The position numbers and the translations under genes are program-made. From Candidatus Fimicola merdigallinarum (GTDB lineage: Bacteria; Bacillota; Clostridia; Lachnospirales; Anaerotignaceae), in contig JADIMX010000089.1 of assembly GCA_017694425.1 (NCBI GenBank), forward strand, positions 1 through 32,169: 32,169 bases of DNA. The letters are read 5' to 3'. Under the pieces are notes generated by a model that was not told the origin of the DNA, did no database searches, and worked only from the letters and a program-made list of their open reading frames with translations. Positions 9,242 through 17,064 of the stretch are shown piece by piece; the stretch's first letter is position 1; each line of letters begins with the position of its first letter.

Positions 9242-9276
9242 TAAAAAAAGCGATTCAAAAAGAATCGCCGTTTTTA
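9242..9276 (-). terminator. Intrinsic terminator after the small acidic membrane protein gene
   Basis: A perfect 7-bp stem GCGATTC/GAATCGC (9250-9256 with 9262-9268), a 5-nt loop, and a run of 7 T (9249-9243) on the minus strand. Confidence 0.85.
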
Positions 9277-9618
9277 TTAAAGCTGTTCAATTTTAACAGA
9301 AGTGTCAAAATCGCTGTCATCACAACAGTTGCAACCACAAGCGTCACAATCGTCTTCTTCGCAGTCTTCACAAACATCTTCTATTTCGTCATCATATTCA
9401 AATTCGTCGTCCCACTGGTCGTCCCAATCTTCATAATCAAAGTCGTTATCTTTTTTTCTTTTTACAAGGTACATAACACCAGCTGTTGTAGCAACAAGAA
9501 GTGCTATAACTATTGCCATTATTGTGAAGAAAGTTTTTTTATCTTCTCTTTCTCTTAACTCCATAACAACTCTTCTTAACTCCTCAACAGAAGTTGGTCC
9601 ATCTAAAAATTTTTTCAT
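9277..9618 (-). CDS. Small membrane protein with acidic, cysteine-rich tail; function unknown
   Basis: A 113-residue protein I do not recognise. Visible parts are a basic/amphipathic N-terminal helix (1-28, including the segment TSVEELRRVVMELRERED), one membrane span (about 30-52), the stop-transfer KRKK, then a very acidic tail (about 57-100). The tail ends in a cluster of seven cysteines arranged C-x2-C-x4-C-x2-C-x-C-x-C-C. The layout suggests a single-pass protein, with the tail either binding metal or a basic partner; this is inference from composition only. A good ribosome binding site (AAAGGAG) precedes the ATG. It is 26 bp after the Nudix gene and is followed by a strong terminator, so the two form one operon. 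Confidence 0.7.
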   Translation of the reverse strand: MKKFLDGPTSVEELRRVVMELREREDKKTFFTIMAIVIALLVATTAGVMYLVKRKKDNDFDYEDWDDQWDDEFEYDDEIEDVCEDCEEDDCDACGCNCCDDSDFDTSVKIEQL

Positions 9619-9644
9619 AGTAATCTCCTTTCAAAATAAAAAAA

Positions 9645-10112
9645 TTAATTTCCATAGCCTTTAAAAAGCTTATTTCTTGAAAAATTTCTGTTTCTTTTTA
9701 AATCGCAGTATTCTAAATATGCTTTTTTTAACATTTGGCGTTCGTCATTAAACTTAAGTAAGTGATAAGCCTCGTGAAACTTATAAAATCCTGCATCAGC
9801 GAAAAATTCTTCGCTTTGTGGTTTACAGTAAAACGAATCTGTAGACATAAGATACCAATGAACAGTTTTGCTTACAGTATCATCATTGCCTTTAAAAGTA
9901 TATTGCGTTTTACCTACATACTTTATTATTTCCCCTGTGGCACCGGATTCCTCCTTAACTTCTCTAAGAGCAGTTTGTTTAAAGGTTTCACCCTCCTCCA
10001 CAGTACCTTTCGGCAGTACCCAGCCCATATAACGGCCATTTTGATTTTTATAAAGAAGCAGAATTTTCCATTTGTAAATAACAACACCACCACAACTTAC
10101 TGCTTCTATCAC
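9645..10112 (-). CDS. Nudix hydrolase
   Basis: A 155-residue Nudix-fold pyrophosphohydrolase. The Nudix box G-x5-E-x7-REVKEESG is complete (G36-G57), so a metal-dependent hydrolysis of a nucleoside diphosphate linked to another group is expected. The substrate (dinucleoside polyphosphate, oxidised nucleotide, or capped RNA) cannot be read from the sequence. The C-terminal basic tail (KRNRNFSRNKLFKGYGN) is an unexplained extension. The start is GTG at 10112 with GGAGGT 6 bases upstream. A well-formed promoter lies about 35 bp upstream, so this is the first gene of the two-gene operon with the small Cys-rich membrane protein. Confidence 0.9.
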   Translation of the reverse strand: MIEAVSCGGVVIYKWKILLLYKNQNGRYMGWVLPKGTVEEGETFKQTALREVKEESGATGEIIKYVGKTQYTFKGNDDTVSKTVHWYLMSTDSFYCKPQSEEFFADAGFYKFHEAYHLLKFNDERQMLKKAYLEYCDLKRNRNFSRNKLFKGYGN

Positions 10113-10154
10113 TTAAATACCTCCGTTTTTATATTCTTTCTTCTATTAACAAAT

Positions 10155-10183
10155 AGTATAACTCTTTTTTATTATCATTTCAA
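10155..10183 (-). promoter_or_regulatory. Sigma-A promoter of the Nudix operon
   Basis: TTGAAA (10178-10183), a 17-bp spacer and TATACT (10155-10160) on the minus strand. Confidence 0.7.
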
Positions 10184-10280
10184 GATTTGTTAATAATATT
10201 AAATGTATTTATGGCAATATTTTGAATTTAAAATATGACAAAAACCTTAAAATATTCAGTAAAATTGACATTTTAAAAAA

Positions 10281-10317
10281 TAAAAAAAGCATTTTGAAAA
10301 ATATAATTCAAAATGCT
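10281..10317 (-). terminator. Intrinsic terminator after the PBP gene
   Basis: A perfect 11-bp stem AGCATTTTGAA/TTCAAAATGCT (10288-10298 with 10307-10317), followed by a run of T. It ends the zapA-U32-rodA-pbp block. Confidence 0.85.
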
Positions 10318-10323
10318 CTTTTT

Positions 10324-11712
10324 TTATTCATATTTATCTAAATACGCTTTTATAAGTTTTCCAGCTATAGGAGTTGCTCTTTTGTTGCCCTCTGCATTTT
10401 CCAAAACTACAGCAACAGCAACTTTAGGATTTTCTGCCGGTGCAAAGCCTACAAACCAAGAATGGTCTATACCTGTAGAATTTTCTGCTGTACCAGTCTT
10501 ACCTGCAACCTGATACCCCTTTACACTAGCCTGCTTTCCTGTACCATTGTTTACAACACCTATCATCATTTCAGTAAGCTCTTTAGCCTCATCAAGAGTC
10601 ATAATCTGGCTAGATGTTTTAGGAAGTGTTATATTAGAAACTTCGCCTTTGTAATCTTCAATATGGTCAACTATATACGGCACTTTCATATTGCCACCGT
10701 TAGCAACAGCAGATATAAGTGTAGCCATATACATAGGTGTTACAATAGTTTTTCCTTGACCTATGGCAGTTTCTACAAGCTCGCTTTCTGTACTATTTCC
10801 ATTTATAGAAACTGAGCTTTTGCTAGAGGGAAGTTCTAAACCTAAATTAGAATTTATACCTAATCTATCTGCCACAGTTCTTAAATTCTGACCACCTATA
10901 ATTTTACCAAGTTCAGCAAAATAACAGTTACAAGACTGCTCCATAGCCTTATAAATATCGACTGTACCGTGAGCCTTATCGTTATAACAATGTATAACTT
11001 TATTCTCAAACTCATCCTCCCCAGTACATTCAACAGTAAAACTAGCTAAATCCGGAACATACTCCATACCGGCTAAAGCTGTAACTATCTTAAATGTAGA
11101 GCCTGGAGGATAAAGCCCTTGTGTTGTTCTATTTATAAGAGGGCTATCCTCGTCTGCTTTTAACTCCTGCCAATCATCACTCACTGTATTAGGGTCAAAG
11201 TCCGGATATGACTGCATAGCCAAAACTCTCCCCGTTGTAGGCTCCATAACCACAATAGCCCCTTTTTGGTCACCTAAAAGGTCACCGGCAACTGACTGTA
11301 TATCCATATCAATAGTAAGGACAACATCATTTCCTTTTACATCTTCACCTGTAAAAGCATTAGTTATTCTTTGAACAACTTCATTCTGTATATTTTCAAG
11401 TTCAAAATTCTCAACTGCCTCAACACCGGTTTTGCCCTTTGATGAATATCCTGTAACGTGTCCTGCCATTCTCGAACGAGGATACTTTCTTACATACCCA
11501 TCATCTGTTTTTTGGCTTTCTGCTAAAATCTCACCGTTTATATCCTTTATACTACCTCTCTTTATGGTACTATCTGAGTACTGCATTCTAGGGTTATAAG
11601 AGTTAGTTCTAAGTTCATCTCTATCAATAATAGCCAACTTCCCAAGCCATATTATTACAAGAAAAAACATAAGTGATATAAGCCAAAACATTCTTTTTAT
11701 ACTGTTTTTCAT
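10324..11712 (-). CDS. Class B penicillin-binding protein (peptidoglycan transpeptidase)
   Basis: A 462-residue, single-pass membrane transpeptidase that cross-links peptidoglycan and is a beta-lactam target. The membrane anchor is at 9-27. The transpeptidase motifs are complete: STFK (S205 nucleophile, K208), SCN (260-262) and KTGT (405-408). It is shorter than FtsI or PBP2 (about 600-700 residues) because the N-terminal pedestal is small. In size and partner it resembles the RodA-associated PbpA type. Its ATG shares one base with the TGA of the upstream SEDS gene, so the two are translationally coupled. This fits the known pairing of SEDS glycosyltransferases with class B PBPs. Whether it serves elongation, division or spore cortex is not clear. 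Confidence 0.93.
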   Translation of the reverse strand: MKNSIKRMFWLISLMFFLVIIWLGKLAIIDRDELRTNSYNPRMQYSDSTIKRGSIKDINGEILAESQKTDDGYVRKYPRSRMAGHVTGYSSKGKTGVEAVENFELENIQNEVVQRITNAFTGEDVKGNDVVLTIDMDIQSVAGDLLGDQKGAIVVMEPTTGRVLAMQSYPDFDPNTVSDDWQELKADEDSPLINRTTQGLYPPGSTFKIVTALAGMEYVPDLASFTVECTGEDEFENKVIHCYNDKAHGTVDIYKAMEQSCNCYFAELGKIIGGQNLRTVADRLGINSNLGLELPSSKSSVSINGNSTESELVETAIGQGKTIVTPMYMATLISAVANGGNMKVPYIVDHIEDYKGEVSNITLPKTSSQIMTLDEAKELTEMMIGVVNNGTGKQASVKGYQVAGKTGTAENSTGIDHSWFVGFAPAENPKVAVAVVLENAEGNKRATPIAGKLIKAYLDKYE

Positions 11713-13055
11713 CAGTAATCAGCCCCTTCCTCACTTCGTATCTCATAATATGACTCTATCCATTGTAAAAGACCTATCATAATAATACTTATAACAACAG
11801 AGCTACCACCATAGTTAACAAATGGCAGTGTAACACCTGTCATAGGTATAAGTTTTATTACTCCACCAATTATTATAAATGACTGGAAAGCAAACATAGT
11901 TGTTATACCTGATGCTAAAAGGCTATAGTATCTTCGTTCGCATCTTAAAGCTATTTTTATACCTCTAAAGAATATCATTATAAATATACACACAAGCCCC
12001 ATAGCGAAAATTATACCAAACTCCTCACATATTGCTGAAAATATAAAATCCCTTTCAACAACAGGAATACTCTCAGGCATACCCTTTGTAAGACCACTGC
12101 CTAAAAATCCCCAAGTGGATATGGCAAAAAGCGACTGTACTATCTGATAACCACCACCATCTATATCTGCCCAAGGATTTCTCCAAGCCGAAACTCTAAC
12201 TCTAACGTGACTAAAAAGGTTGTATGCTATTATGGAGGCAATAGAGGCACAGCTCATACCTGCAAAGAAAAGAAATACATTTGAAGTTGCAATGTAAAGC
12301 ATAGCCATATAAGTTAAAAAGAATATAAGACAACTGCCTAAATCCTTTTGAATTACGAATAAAAGAACTATACCTGCACTTAAAACACCTGTTGTAATAA
12401 GCTGTTTTAATTCTATTCGTTTCCTAAAAACAGATGCAAGATAGAATATAAAGAAGAATTTTACTATCTCTGACGGCTGAAAACCTATACTGCCTATTTT
12501 AATCCAGTTTAAAGAGCCAAATTCTTCGCTACCGAACACCAATGTTGAAAGTATTAAAGCATAGCTAAGTATTATATATAACTTTTCAAACATTTCAAAT
12601 CTAGGTATTATTTTCAATATAGTAGGTATAAGTAGCATAACAGAAACACCAAACACAGCCCATATAAGCTGTTTTTCTGCTAAAGCCGGTTTTAGTCTTT
12701 GTAGCATAACTATACCTATATCTAAAAGGAATATCATACTATTCCATATAAGAGGACAACTTTTTTTATAAACTATCCTCGTAACATTTAAGGCTAATAT
12801 TATAAATAAAAGCCCACCTGCGCCAGTAATCAGATACCTTGTATTAAACCTAAATTCCCCAGGAATATAGGAAAGTATCAAATAGGCTGTTATATGGAAA
12901 AATATTATTATTATTCGTTGTATAGATACAGCATACTGTGGGTTACCTATGTATCCCCCTTGCTCCTCTGCAACGTACACAACTCCTTGATAAAGATAAA
13001 AAACAATATAGAAAATGAAAAGATACCTGCTGAATAACAAAACTAATTCAAACAT
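11712..13055 (-). CDS. SEDS family peptidoglycan glycosyltransferase (RodA/FtsW/SpoVE)
   Basis: A 447-residue polytopic membrane protein that polymerises lipid II into glycan strands with a class B PBP. SEDS hallmarks are present: PSEIVKF (194-200), QKDLGS with D238 as the expected essential aspartate, NPWADIDGGGYQIVQS (293-308), and LPFVNYGGSS (410-419). The N-terminus is longer than usual, with extra hydrophobic segments (about 1-30, 45-65). The ATG at 13055 has GAGAGGT 7 bases upstream. The gene follows the U32 gene by 37 bp and overlaps the PBP gene. RodA and FtsW are hard to tell apart from sequence alone; the compact PBP partner and ZapA in the same block argue for either elongation or septal use. 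Confidence 0.92.
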   Translation of the reverse strand: MFELVLLFSRYLFIFYIVFYLYQGVVYVAEEQGGYIGNPQYAVSIQRIIIIFFHITAYLILSYIPGEFRFNTRYLITGAGGLLFIILALNVTRIVYKKSCPLIWNSMIFLLDIGIVMLQRLKPALAEKQLIWAVFGVSVMLLIPTILKIIPRFEMFEKLYIILSYALILSTLVFGSEEFGSLNWIKIGSIGFQPSEIVKFFFIFYLASVFRKRIELKQLITTGVLSAGIVLLFVIQKDLGSCLIFFLTYMAMLYIATSNVFLFFAGMSCASIASIIAYNLFSHVRVRVSAWRNPWADIDGGGYQIVQSLFAISTWGFLGSGLTKGMPESIPVVERDFIFSAICEEFGIIFAMGLVCIFIMIFFRGIKIALRCERRYYSLLASGITTMFAFQSFIIIGGVIKLIPMTGVTLPFVNYGGSSVVISIIMIGLLQWIESYYEIRSEEGADY

Positions 13056-13092
13056 ATTTAATACCTCTCAATTCTTATTAAAGGCTTAATAA

Positions 13093-15516
13093 TTACTCAA
13101 CACCTCTGAAGAAGTGACCTTTTGTACTTCCTTTCTCACTCATTTCAGTAAGAAGTATTTTTGTTTCAGGTGAAATATCCCTATCTAAAACAATATCGCA
13201 GTAAGCATTAAGTATTCTCTCTGTCTTTGCCGGACCCTCTTTTGTAAATAAAAGTCTTATATAACCTGTTGATGTTTCTGCAATTTCATCATAAAACTTT
13301 AATGTGAAAAGTGGTTTACCATTTAATATCTGACAAACACATTGTTTACAGTCTGGCATAAGCGGGAATTTCATACCTTTTCTATCTTTAAGGAAGTATA
13401 AATCCTTATTAAATCTCTTAGAACAGTACATTCCTGCCTCTTTTCCACCGTCAAATGAACCTATTGGACATTGGCTTGTAGTCATAAGTGGAAGATATCC
13501 ATAACCTAACATTTCGCATTTTTCATCTGAAATACTGTTTATTTCTTTTATGTTAAGCTCCGGTGAAATACATATAGTTTCAACATTTTTAATGTTCCAA
13601 TATCTTACTGCCTCACTGTTAAATACATTCATACTAAAGTCAATAGATATTTTCTTGCCTGAATCACAAACGAGATTATACTCTCCTAATGAACGCACAA
13701 GGAAACCGTCAATATCGCTAGTTTTAAGCTTTTCTATAAATTCATCATACATATGTTTTGTATTCTCTCTGTATATACGAGGTAAAGCTACAAATAACTT
13801 CACACCTGTTTTTTTACATCTTGCTATACACTTATCAAGATTTTTTTCAAGAGAATCTGTAAGCTCAAAATAAACTATTTCAACATTTCTGTTTCTGCTT
13901 ACAATATCAAACTGCATTATATCATTAACAAGAGCAGTTATTTTCTTTCTTCTTATAATTCTATTTCTATTTGACTTAAAACTTTCGCTTTCCTTAGATT
14001 TACGTTTTGTTTTCTTAACTATATTCTCAGCTAAGGCATCTGTTCCTCTACGTCTTATATCGTTTATATCACTTATACCGATATAAATATCATCATCAGC
14101 CTTTATATCTAAATATTCAAATTCAAAAGGTGTAGCACCTGTCTTTGAAAGCTGTTTTCTCAATTTTTCTTCTGTTAACGGCTGATTTTCCGCCTTTTGT
14201 GCTACTGCACCCTCAACGTATACAGCAGAACCACTATCGTCCCAAAGTTTTAATGCGGAAGGCTCTCCTTTAACTGCAGTAAACTCACCATATATTTTTT
14301 TCTTTCTTCTGTCTTTTTCCCAAGTCGCTCTAAGGGTATCCTCAAGAAGTTTATCGTGTGTTTTATAAACAACGTTATTTTTGCTTATATCACCCTCTAT
14401 GGATATACTTATAACTTCTCCAGCTTTAGATTTCTTGTTTATGTTACTTCCAACGTGTGGCTCTGAATCTGTCCATATTTCAATACCGTCACCTGGAACA
14501 AAAGGCTCTCTCGTTCTTATAGTCGCTCTACCAATTTTAGGGTTATATGAATCGATAAAACCTACTTTAAGCCCCCAAGTTTTAGGTCTTTCTATGCTCA
14601 TCATACTACTTCCAGAATGTGTTTCGTAGTACCCCTCGTTAAATCCACCTCTGTTGAAAAGCTGAAGAAGAACTTTCATATCAGCATCATCAACGGCATA
14701 GTTTTCAGGGTCATTCATATACATATCAATATACTTTCTGTATATCTTAGTAACACCTGCAACATACTCTGGGCTTTTCATTCTTCCCTCGATTTTAAAG
14801 GAATTTATACCTGCCTCTATAAGTTTTGGAAGTATTGTTATTGTTTCCATATCCTTAGGGCATAAAAGATGACCCTCTTTAACTTTATCATATTCATTAT
14901 AAAGTGTGTATGGAAGTCGGCAAGTCTGGGCACATCTACCTCTGTTACCACTTCTACCTCCAAGCATACTACTCATTATACATTGACCTGAATATGAAAC
15001 ACATAATGCTCCGTGTACAAAAGTTTCTATTTCAATATCTGTATTAGCTGTAATATTTTTTATTTCTTCTAATGAAAGCTCTCTACTTAAAACAACTTTT
15101 GAAAAACCATTTTCGTATAAATACTGAACGTCTTCAAGAGAGTTTGTTGTAAGCTGTGTACTTGCGTGAAGTGGAAAATCGGGATATCTATTCCTTATAA
15201 GTTCACTAGCACCTAAATCCTGTACTATAAGTGCATCTACACCTATTCTGTAAAGGTCGTCAATAAACTTTAAAAACTCGTTTATTTCTGTATCCTTATA
15301 AATAGTATTTACTGTTATATATACTCTTACACCTCTTAAATGGCAGTAATCACATACTTCACTTATTTCCTCTATACCAAAATTGTTTGCATAATATCTA
15401 GCACTAAATGATTTACCACCAAGATATACTGCGTCACAGCCATTATTTACAGCTGCATATAAACTTTCCATAGAACCTACCGGTGATAAAAGTTCCGGTA
15501 CAACGCCCTTAAACAT
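13093..15516 (-). CDS. Long U32 family protein, RlhA-like RNA hydroxylation protein
   Basis: An 807-residue U32 family protein. The N-terminal half carries the U32 signature ETFVHGALCVSYSGQC (164-179) and a C-x3-C pair, giving four conserved cysteines (C172, C179, C195, C199) as for an Fe-S site. A middle domain (about 375-500) and a second barrel-like half follow, ending in a further cysteine-rich segment (CPIGSF... YCSKR... PDCKQCVCQ, about 700-760). This long two-part form resembles E. coli RlhA (YdcP), which is needed for 5-hydroxycytidine in 23S rRNA; the old label is collagenase-like protease. The RNA role is inference from the family. It is the second U32 gene in the window, but with a different layout from the trmR-linked one. 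ATG at 15516 with AGGGAGA. A strong terminator ends about 20 bp before this start. Confidence 0.82.
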   Translation of the reverse strand: MFKGVVPELLSPVGSMESLYAAVNNGCDAVYLGGKSFSARYYANNFGIEEISEVCDYCHLRGVRVYITVNTIYKDTEINEFLKFIDDLYRIGVDALIVQDLGASELIRNRYPDFPLHASTQLTTNSLEDVQYLYENGFSKVVLSRELSLEEIKNITANTDIEIETFVHGALCVSYSGQCIMSSMLGGRSGNRGRCAQTCRLPYTLYNEYDKVKEGHLLCPKDMETITILPKLIEAGINSFKIEGRMKSPEYVAGVTKIYRKYIDMYMNDPENYAVDDADMKVLLQLFNRGGFNEGYYETHSGSSMMSIERPKTWGLKVGFIDSYNPKIGRATIRTREPFVPGDGIEIWTDSEPHVGSNINKKSKAGEVISISIEGDISKNNVVYKTHDKLLEDTLRATWEKDRRKKKIYGEFTAVKGEPSALKLWDDSGSAVYVEGAVAQKAENQPLTEEKLRKQLSKTGATPFEFEYLDIKADDDIYIGISDINDIRRRGTDALAENIVKKTKRKSKESESFKSNRNRIIRRKKITALVNDIMQFDIVSRNRNVEIVYFELTDSLEKNLDKCIARCKKTGVKLFVALPRIYRENTKHMYDEFIEKLKTSDIDGFLVRSLGEYNLVCDSGKKISIDFSMNVFNSEAVRYWNIKNVETICISPELNIKEINSISDEKCEMLGYGYLPLMTTSQCPIGSFDGGKEAGMYCSKRFNKDLYFLKDRKGMKFPLMPDCKQCVCQILNGKPLFTLKFYDEIAETSTGYIRLLFTKEGPAKTERILNAYCDIVLDRDISPETKILLTEMSEKGSTKGHFFRGVE

Positions 15517-15534
15517 ATTTAATCTCCCTTCATA

Positions 15535-15560
15535 TAAAAAAATAGCAGTAATCTGCTATT
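15535..15560 (-). terminator. Intrinsic terminator between zapA and the long U32 gene
   Basis: AATAGCAG/CTGCTATT stem (15541-15548 with 15553-15560), a 4-nt loop, then a run of T as transcribed. It lies immediately before the ribosome binding site of the U32 gene, leaving no room for a separate promoter. Confidence 0.75.
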
Positions 15561-15589
15561 TTCATATAACTATTTCAAAATTTTATATT

Positions 15590-16819
15590 TTAATCATCTA
15601 AAAGAAACTCGTCCAAATCTTTTTCAAGCTGGTCTCTTTCATCTTTTACTGTTTTTAACTCTTTTAAAAGTTCATCTTTTTCTTTTTCAAGCTCATCTTT
15701 TTTCAAAAGCTCAGCTCTAAGACTTTCAACTTCTGATAAAAGTTTTGAATTTTTTTCTTCATATTCATCTATCTGATTTTTTACAGAATATAAAGCATCT
15801 TTTTCACTTTTTACACTCTCAACCTCAAGTAAAAGAGCATTATTTTTTTCTTCGTACTGTCTTATTAGTTCTTCTAATTTTTGTACTTCAGAATTATCAG
15901 ATTTAATAGTTTCAATTTCCATTGAAAGCTGATTATTTCTATTTTCAGCCTCTTTTATCTGATTTCTAAGAGTTTCTATCTGTTTGTTTTCATCTCTTAC
16001 ACTTTCAATTTCTTTTACAAGCTGACTATTTTTACCCTTAAATTCATCTATCTGAGATTTTAAAGCTGTTATCTGTTTATTTTCATTTTTGATATATTCA
16101 ATCTCATTTAAAAGATAAGAATTTTTATTATTTGCATCTTTTAGCTCAGCCCTAAATTTCTCAATTTCTCTGTTAGCATTTTTAAGGCTCTCGACTTCTT
16201 GTGTAAGACGATTATTTTTGTCGTTTGCCTCAGCTATCTGATTTCTAAGGCTTGCTATTTCTTTATTTTCATTTCTTACACTCTCGATTTCCTGTGTAAG
16301 ACGATTATTTTTGTTGTTTGCCTCTGATATCTGTGTTCTAAGGTTTGCTATTTCCTTATTTTCGTTTCTTACGCTTTCTATTTCCTGTGTTAAACGATTA
16401 TTTTTATTGTTTGCCTCAGCTATCTGATTTCTAAGGTTTGCTATTTCCTTATTTTCGTTTCTTACGCTTTCTATTTCCTGTGTAAGTTTACTGTTATTAT
16501 CAATAGCCTCTTTAAACTTAACTTTAAGGTTTTCAACTTCCTCTTTTGTAAGTGTAAATCCCTCATAACATTTTAATTTATTAACTTTTTCAGAAAGAGC
16601 AATATTCTTATCTCTTTCCTTAAAATATTCATCTGCAATATTTAAAGTTGTAAGTATAGAAATCATCTGCATACCTACACCTTTAGGCTCTTCTTTCTTT
16701 TTTATATCAGAAAACTTTGAATTTATGTAATCTGCTACCTTTTTTATATATAATTCAGACTCCTCACCTGATATGGTAAAGGTCTTACCCTCTATTGTTA
16801 CCTGAACTTTATTCTTCAT
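15590..16819 (-). CDS. zapA: ZapA cell-division protein with long tandem coiled-coil extension
   Basis: A 409-residue protein. The first 95 residues or so are a ZapA domain (start MKNKVQVTIEGKTFTI; then the helical region with ILTTLNIADEYFKERD). ZapA binds FtsZ filaments and stabilises the Z-ring in the cytoplasm. Usual ZapA proteins are about 90-200 residues. Here the rest is coiled coil made of at least eight 31-residue units (residues 111-358), each close to LTQEIESVRNENKEI followed by an LRxQIxEANxKNN half, then a lysine/glutamate-rich final helix ending DEFLLDD. Neighbouring units share long identical DNA stretches, so the repeat number may vary between strains. I chose ATG 16819 because AAGGAA lies 8 bases upstream; a GTG two codons earlier sits only 2 bases after it. 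First gene of the block with the U32, SEDS and PBP genes. Confidence 0.88.
   Translation of the reverse strand: MKNKVQVTIEGKTFTISGEESELYIKKVADYINSKFSDIKKKEEPKGVGMQMISILTTLNIADEYFKERDKNIALSEKVNKLKCYEGFTLTKEEVENLKVKFKEAIDNNSKLTQEIESVRNENKEIANLRNQIAEANNKNNRLTQEIESVRNENKEIANLRTQISEANNKNNRLTQEIESVRNENKEIASLRNQIAEANDKNNRLTQEVESLKNANREIEKFRAELKDANNKNSYLLNEIEYIKNENKQITALKSQIDEFKGKNSQLVKEIESVRDENKQIETLRNQIKEAENRNNQLSMEIETIKSDNSEVQKLEELIRQYEEKNNALLLEVESVKSEKDALYSVKNQIDEYEEKNSKLLSEVESLRAELLKKDELEKEKDELLKELKTVKDERDQLEKDLDEFLLDD
15746..16489 (-). repeat. Eight 93-bp tandem repeats inside zapA
   Basis: In-frame units of 93 bp, each coding for 31 residues. Two neighbouring units share a 55-bp identical stretch (16336-16390 and 16429-16483, offset exactly 93). 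Similarity falls towards the 3' end of the gene, so the first units look like the most recent duplications. Confidence 0.85.
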
Positions 16820-16854
16820 CGACACCGTTCCTTCGCATCTAATTTGACTATTTT

Positions 16855-16863
16855 ATTATACCA
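16855..16863 (-). promoter_or_regulatory. Extended -10 promoter of zapA
   Basis: TGGTATAAT on the minus strand (TATAAT at 16855-16860 with an upstream TG). No good -35 element is visible; an extended -10 can compensate. It lies between the small RNA terminator and zapA. Confidence 0.55.
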
Positions 16864-16909
16864 TAAAAACATAATATATATAAATAAAATTTTCTTAAAA
16901 TTTACAAAT

Positions 16910-16943
16910 GAAAAAAGGTCAACTGCCGATGTTGACCTTTTTC
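16910..16943 (-). terminator. Terminator of the small RNA candidate and upstream gene
   Basis: AAAAAGGTCAAC pairs with GTTGACCTTTTT (16931-16942 with 16912-16923), 7-nt loop, ending in TTTTTT. The symmetrical A/T flanks could also stop transcription from the other direction. Confidence 0.85.
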
Positions 16944-17019
16944 CACAAAGAGAAGGTATTTCTTATTGGGATTGTAGCTTAAAAGCTACTTTGTGAAAAT
17001 ATTGGGGAGTTTTCACAAT
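16910..17019 (-). ncRNA. Candidate small regulatory RNA, about 110 nt
   Basis: No protein is encoded here, yet the stretch has a promoter (17023-17051), a perfect-stem terminator (16910-16943) and clear internal structure. From 5' to 3' as transcribed: hairpin 1, TTGTGAAAA/TTTTCACAA (17010-17018 with 16991-16999), whose 10-nt loop contains CTCCCC; hairpin 2, GTAGCTT/AAGCTAC (16983-16989 with 16974-16980); a single-stranded pyrimidine-rich stretch including AATCCC and TACCTTCTC; then the terminator hairpin. The 3' arm of hairpin 1 can alternatively pair with CTTTGTGGAA next to the terminator. C-rich loops facing GGAG-type ribosome binding sites, in a molecule of this size, recall RsaE/RoxS-type RNAs in architecture; I make no homology claim. 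It is too short for 6S RNA. Confidence 0.55.
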
Positions 17020-17022
17020 GCT

Positions 17023-17051
17023 ATTATATCAAAATAGTCTGTTTATGTCTA
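17023..17051 (-). promoter_or_regulatory. Promoter of the small RNA candidate
   Basis: TAGACA (17046-17051), a 17-bp spacer and TATAAT (17023-17028), with an extended -10 TGA before the hexamer. The expected RNA start is near 17016-17019, at the base of hairpin 1. Confidence 0.6.
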
Positions 17052-17064
17052 CAAAAATTTTATT

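Noticed and set aside
15746-16489. Regular 93-bp repeats as a CRISPR array or satellite
   Set aside because: They are in frame, encode a regular coiled coil and diverge gradually; there are no unique spacers.
16910-17019. 6S RNA, which in some bacteria lies next to zapA
   Set aside because: The transcript would be about 110 nt, far shorter than the usual 180-200 nt, and it lacks the long interrupted hairpin with a central bubble.
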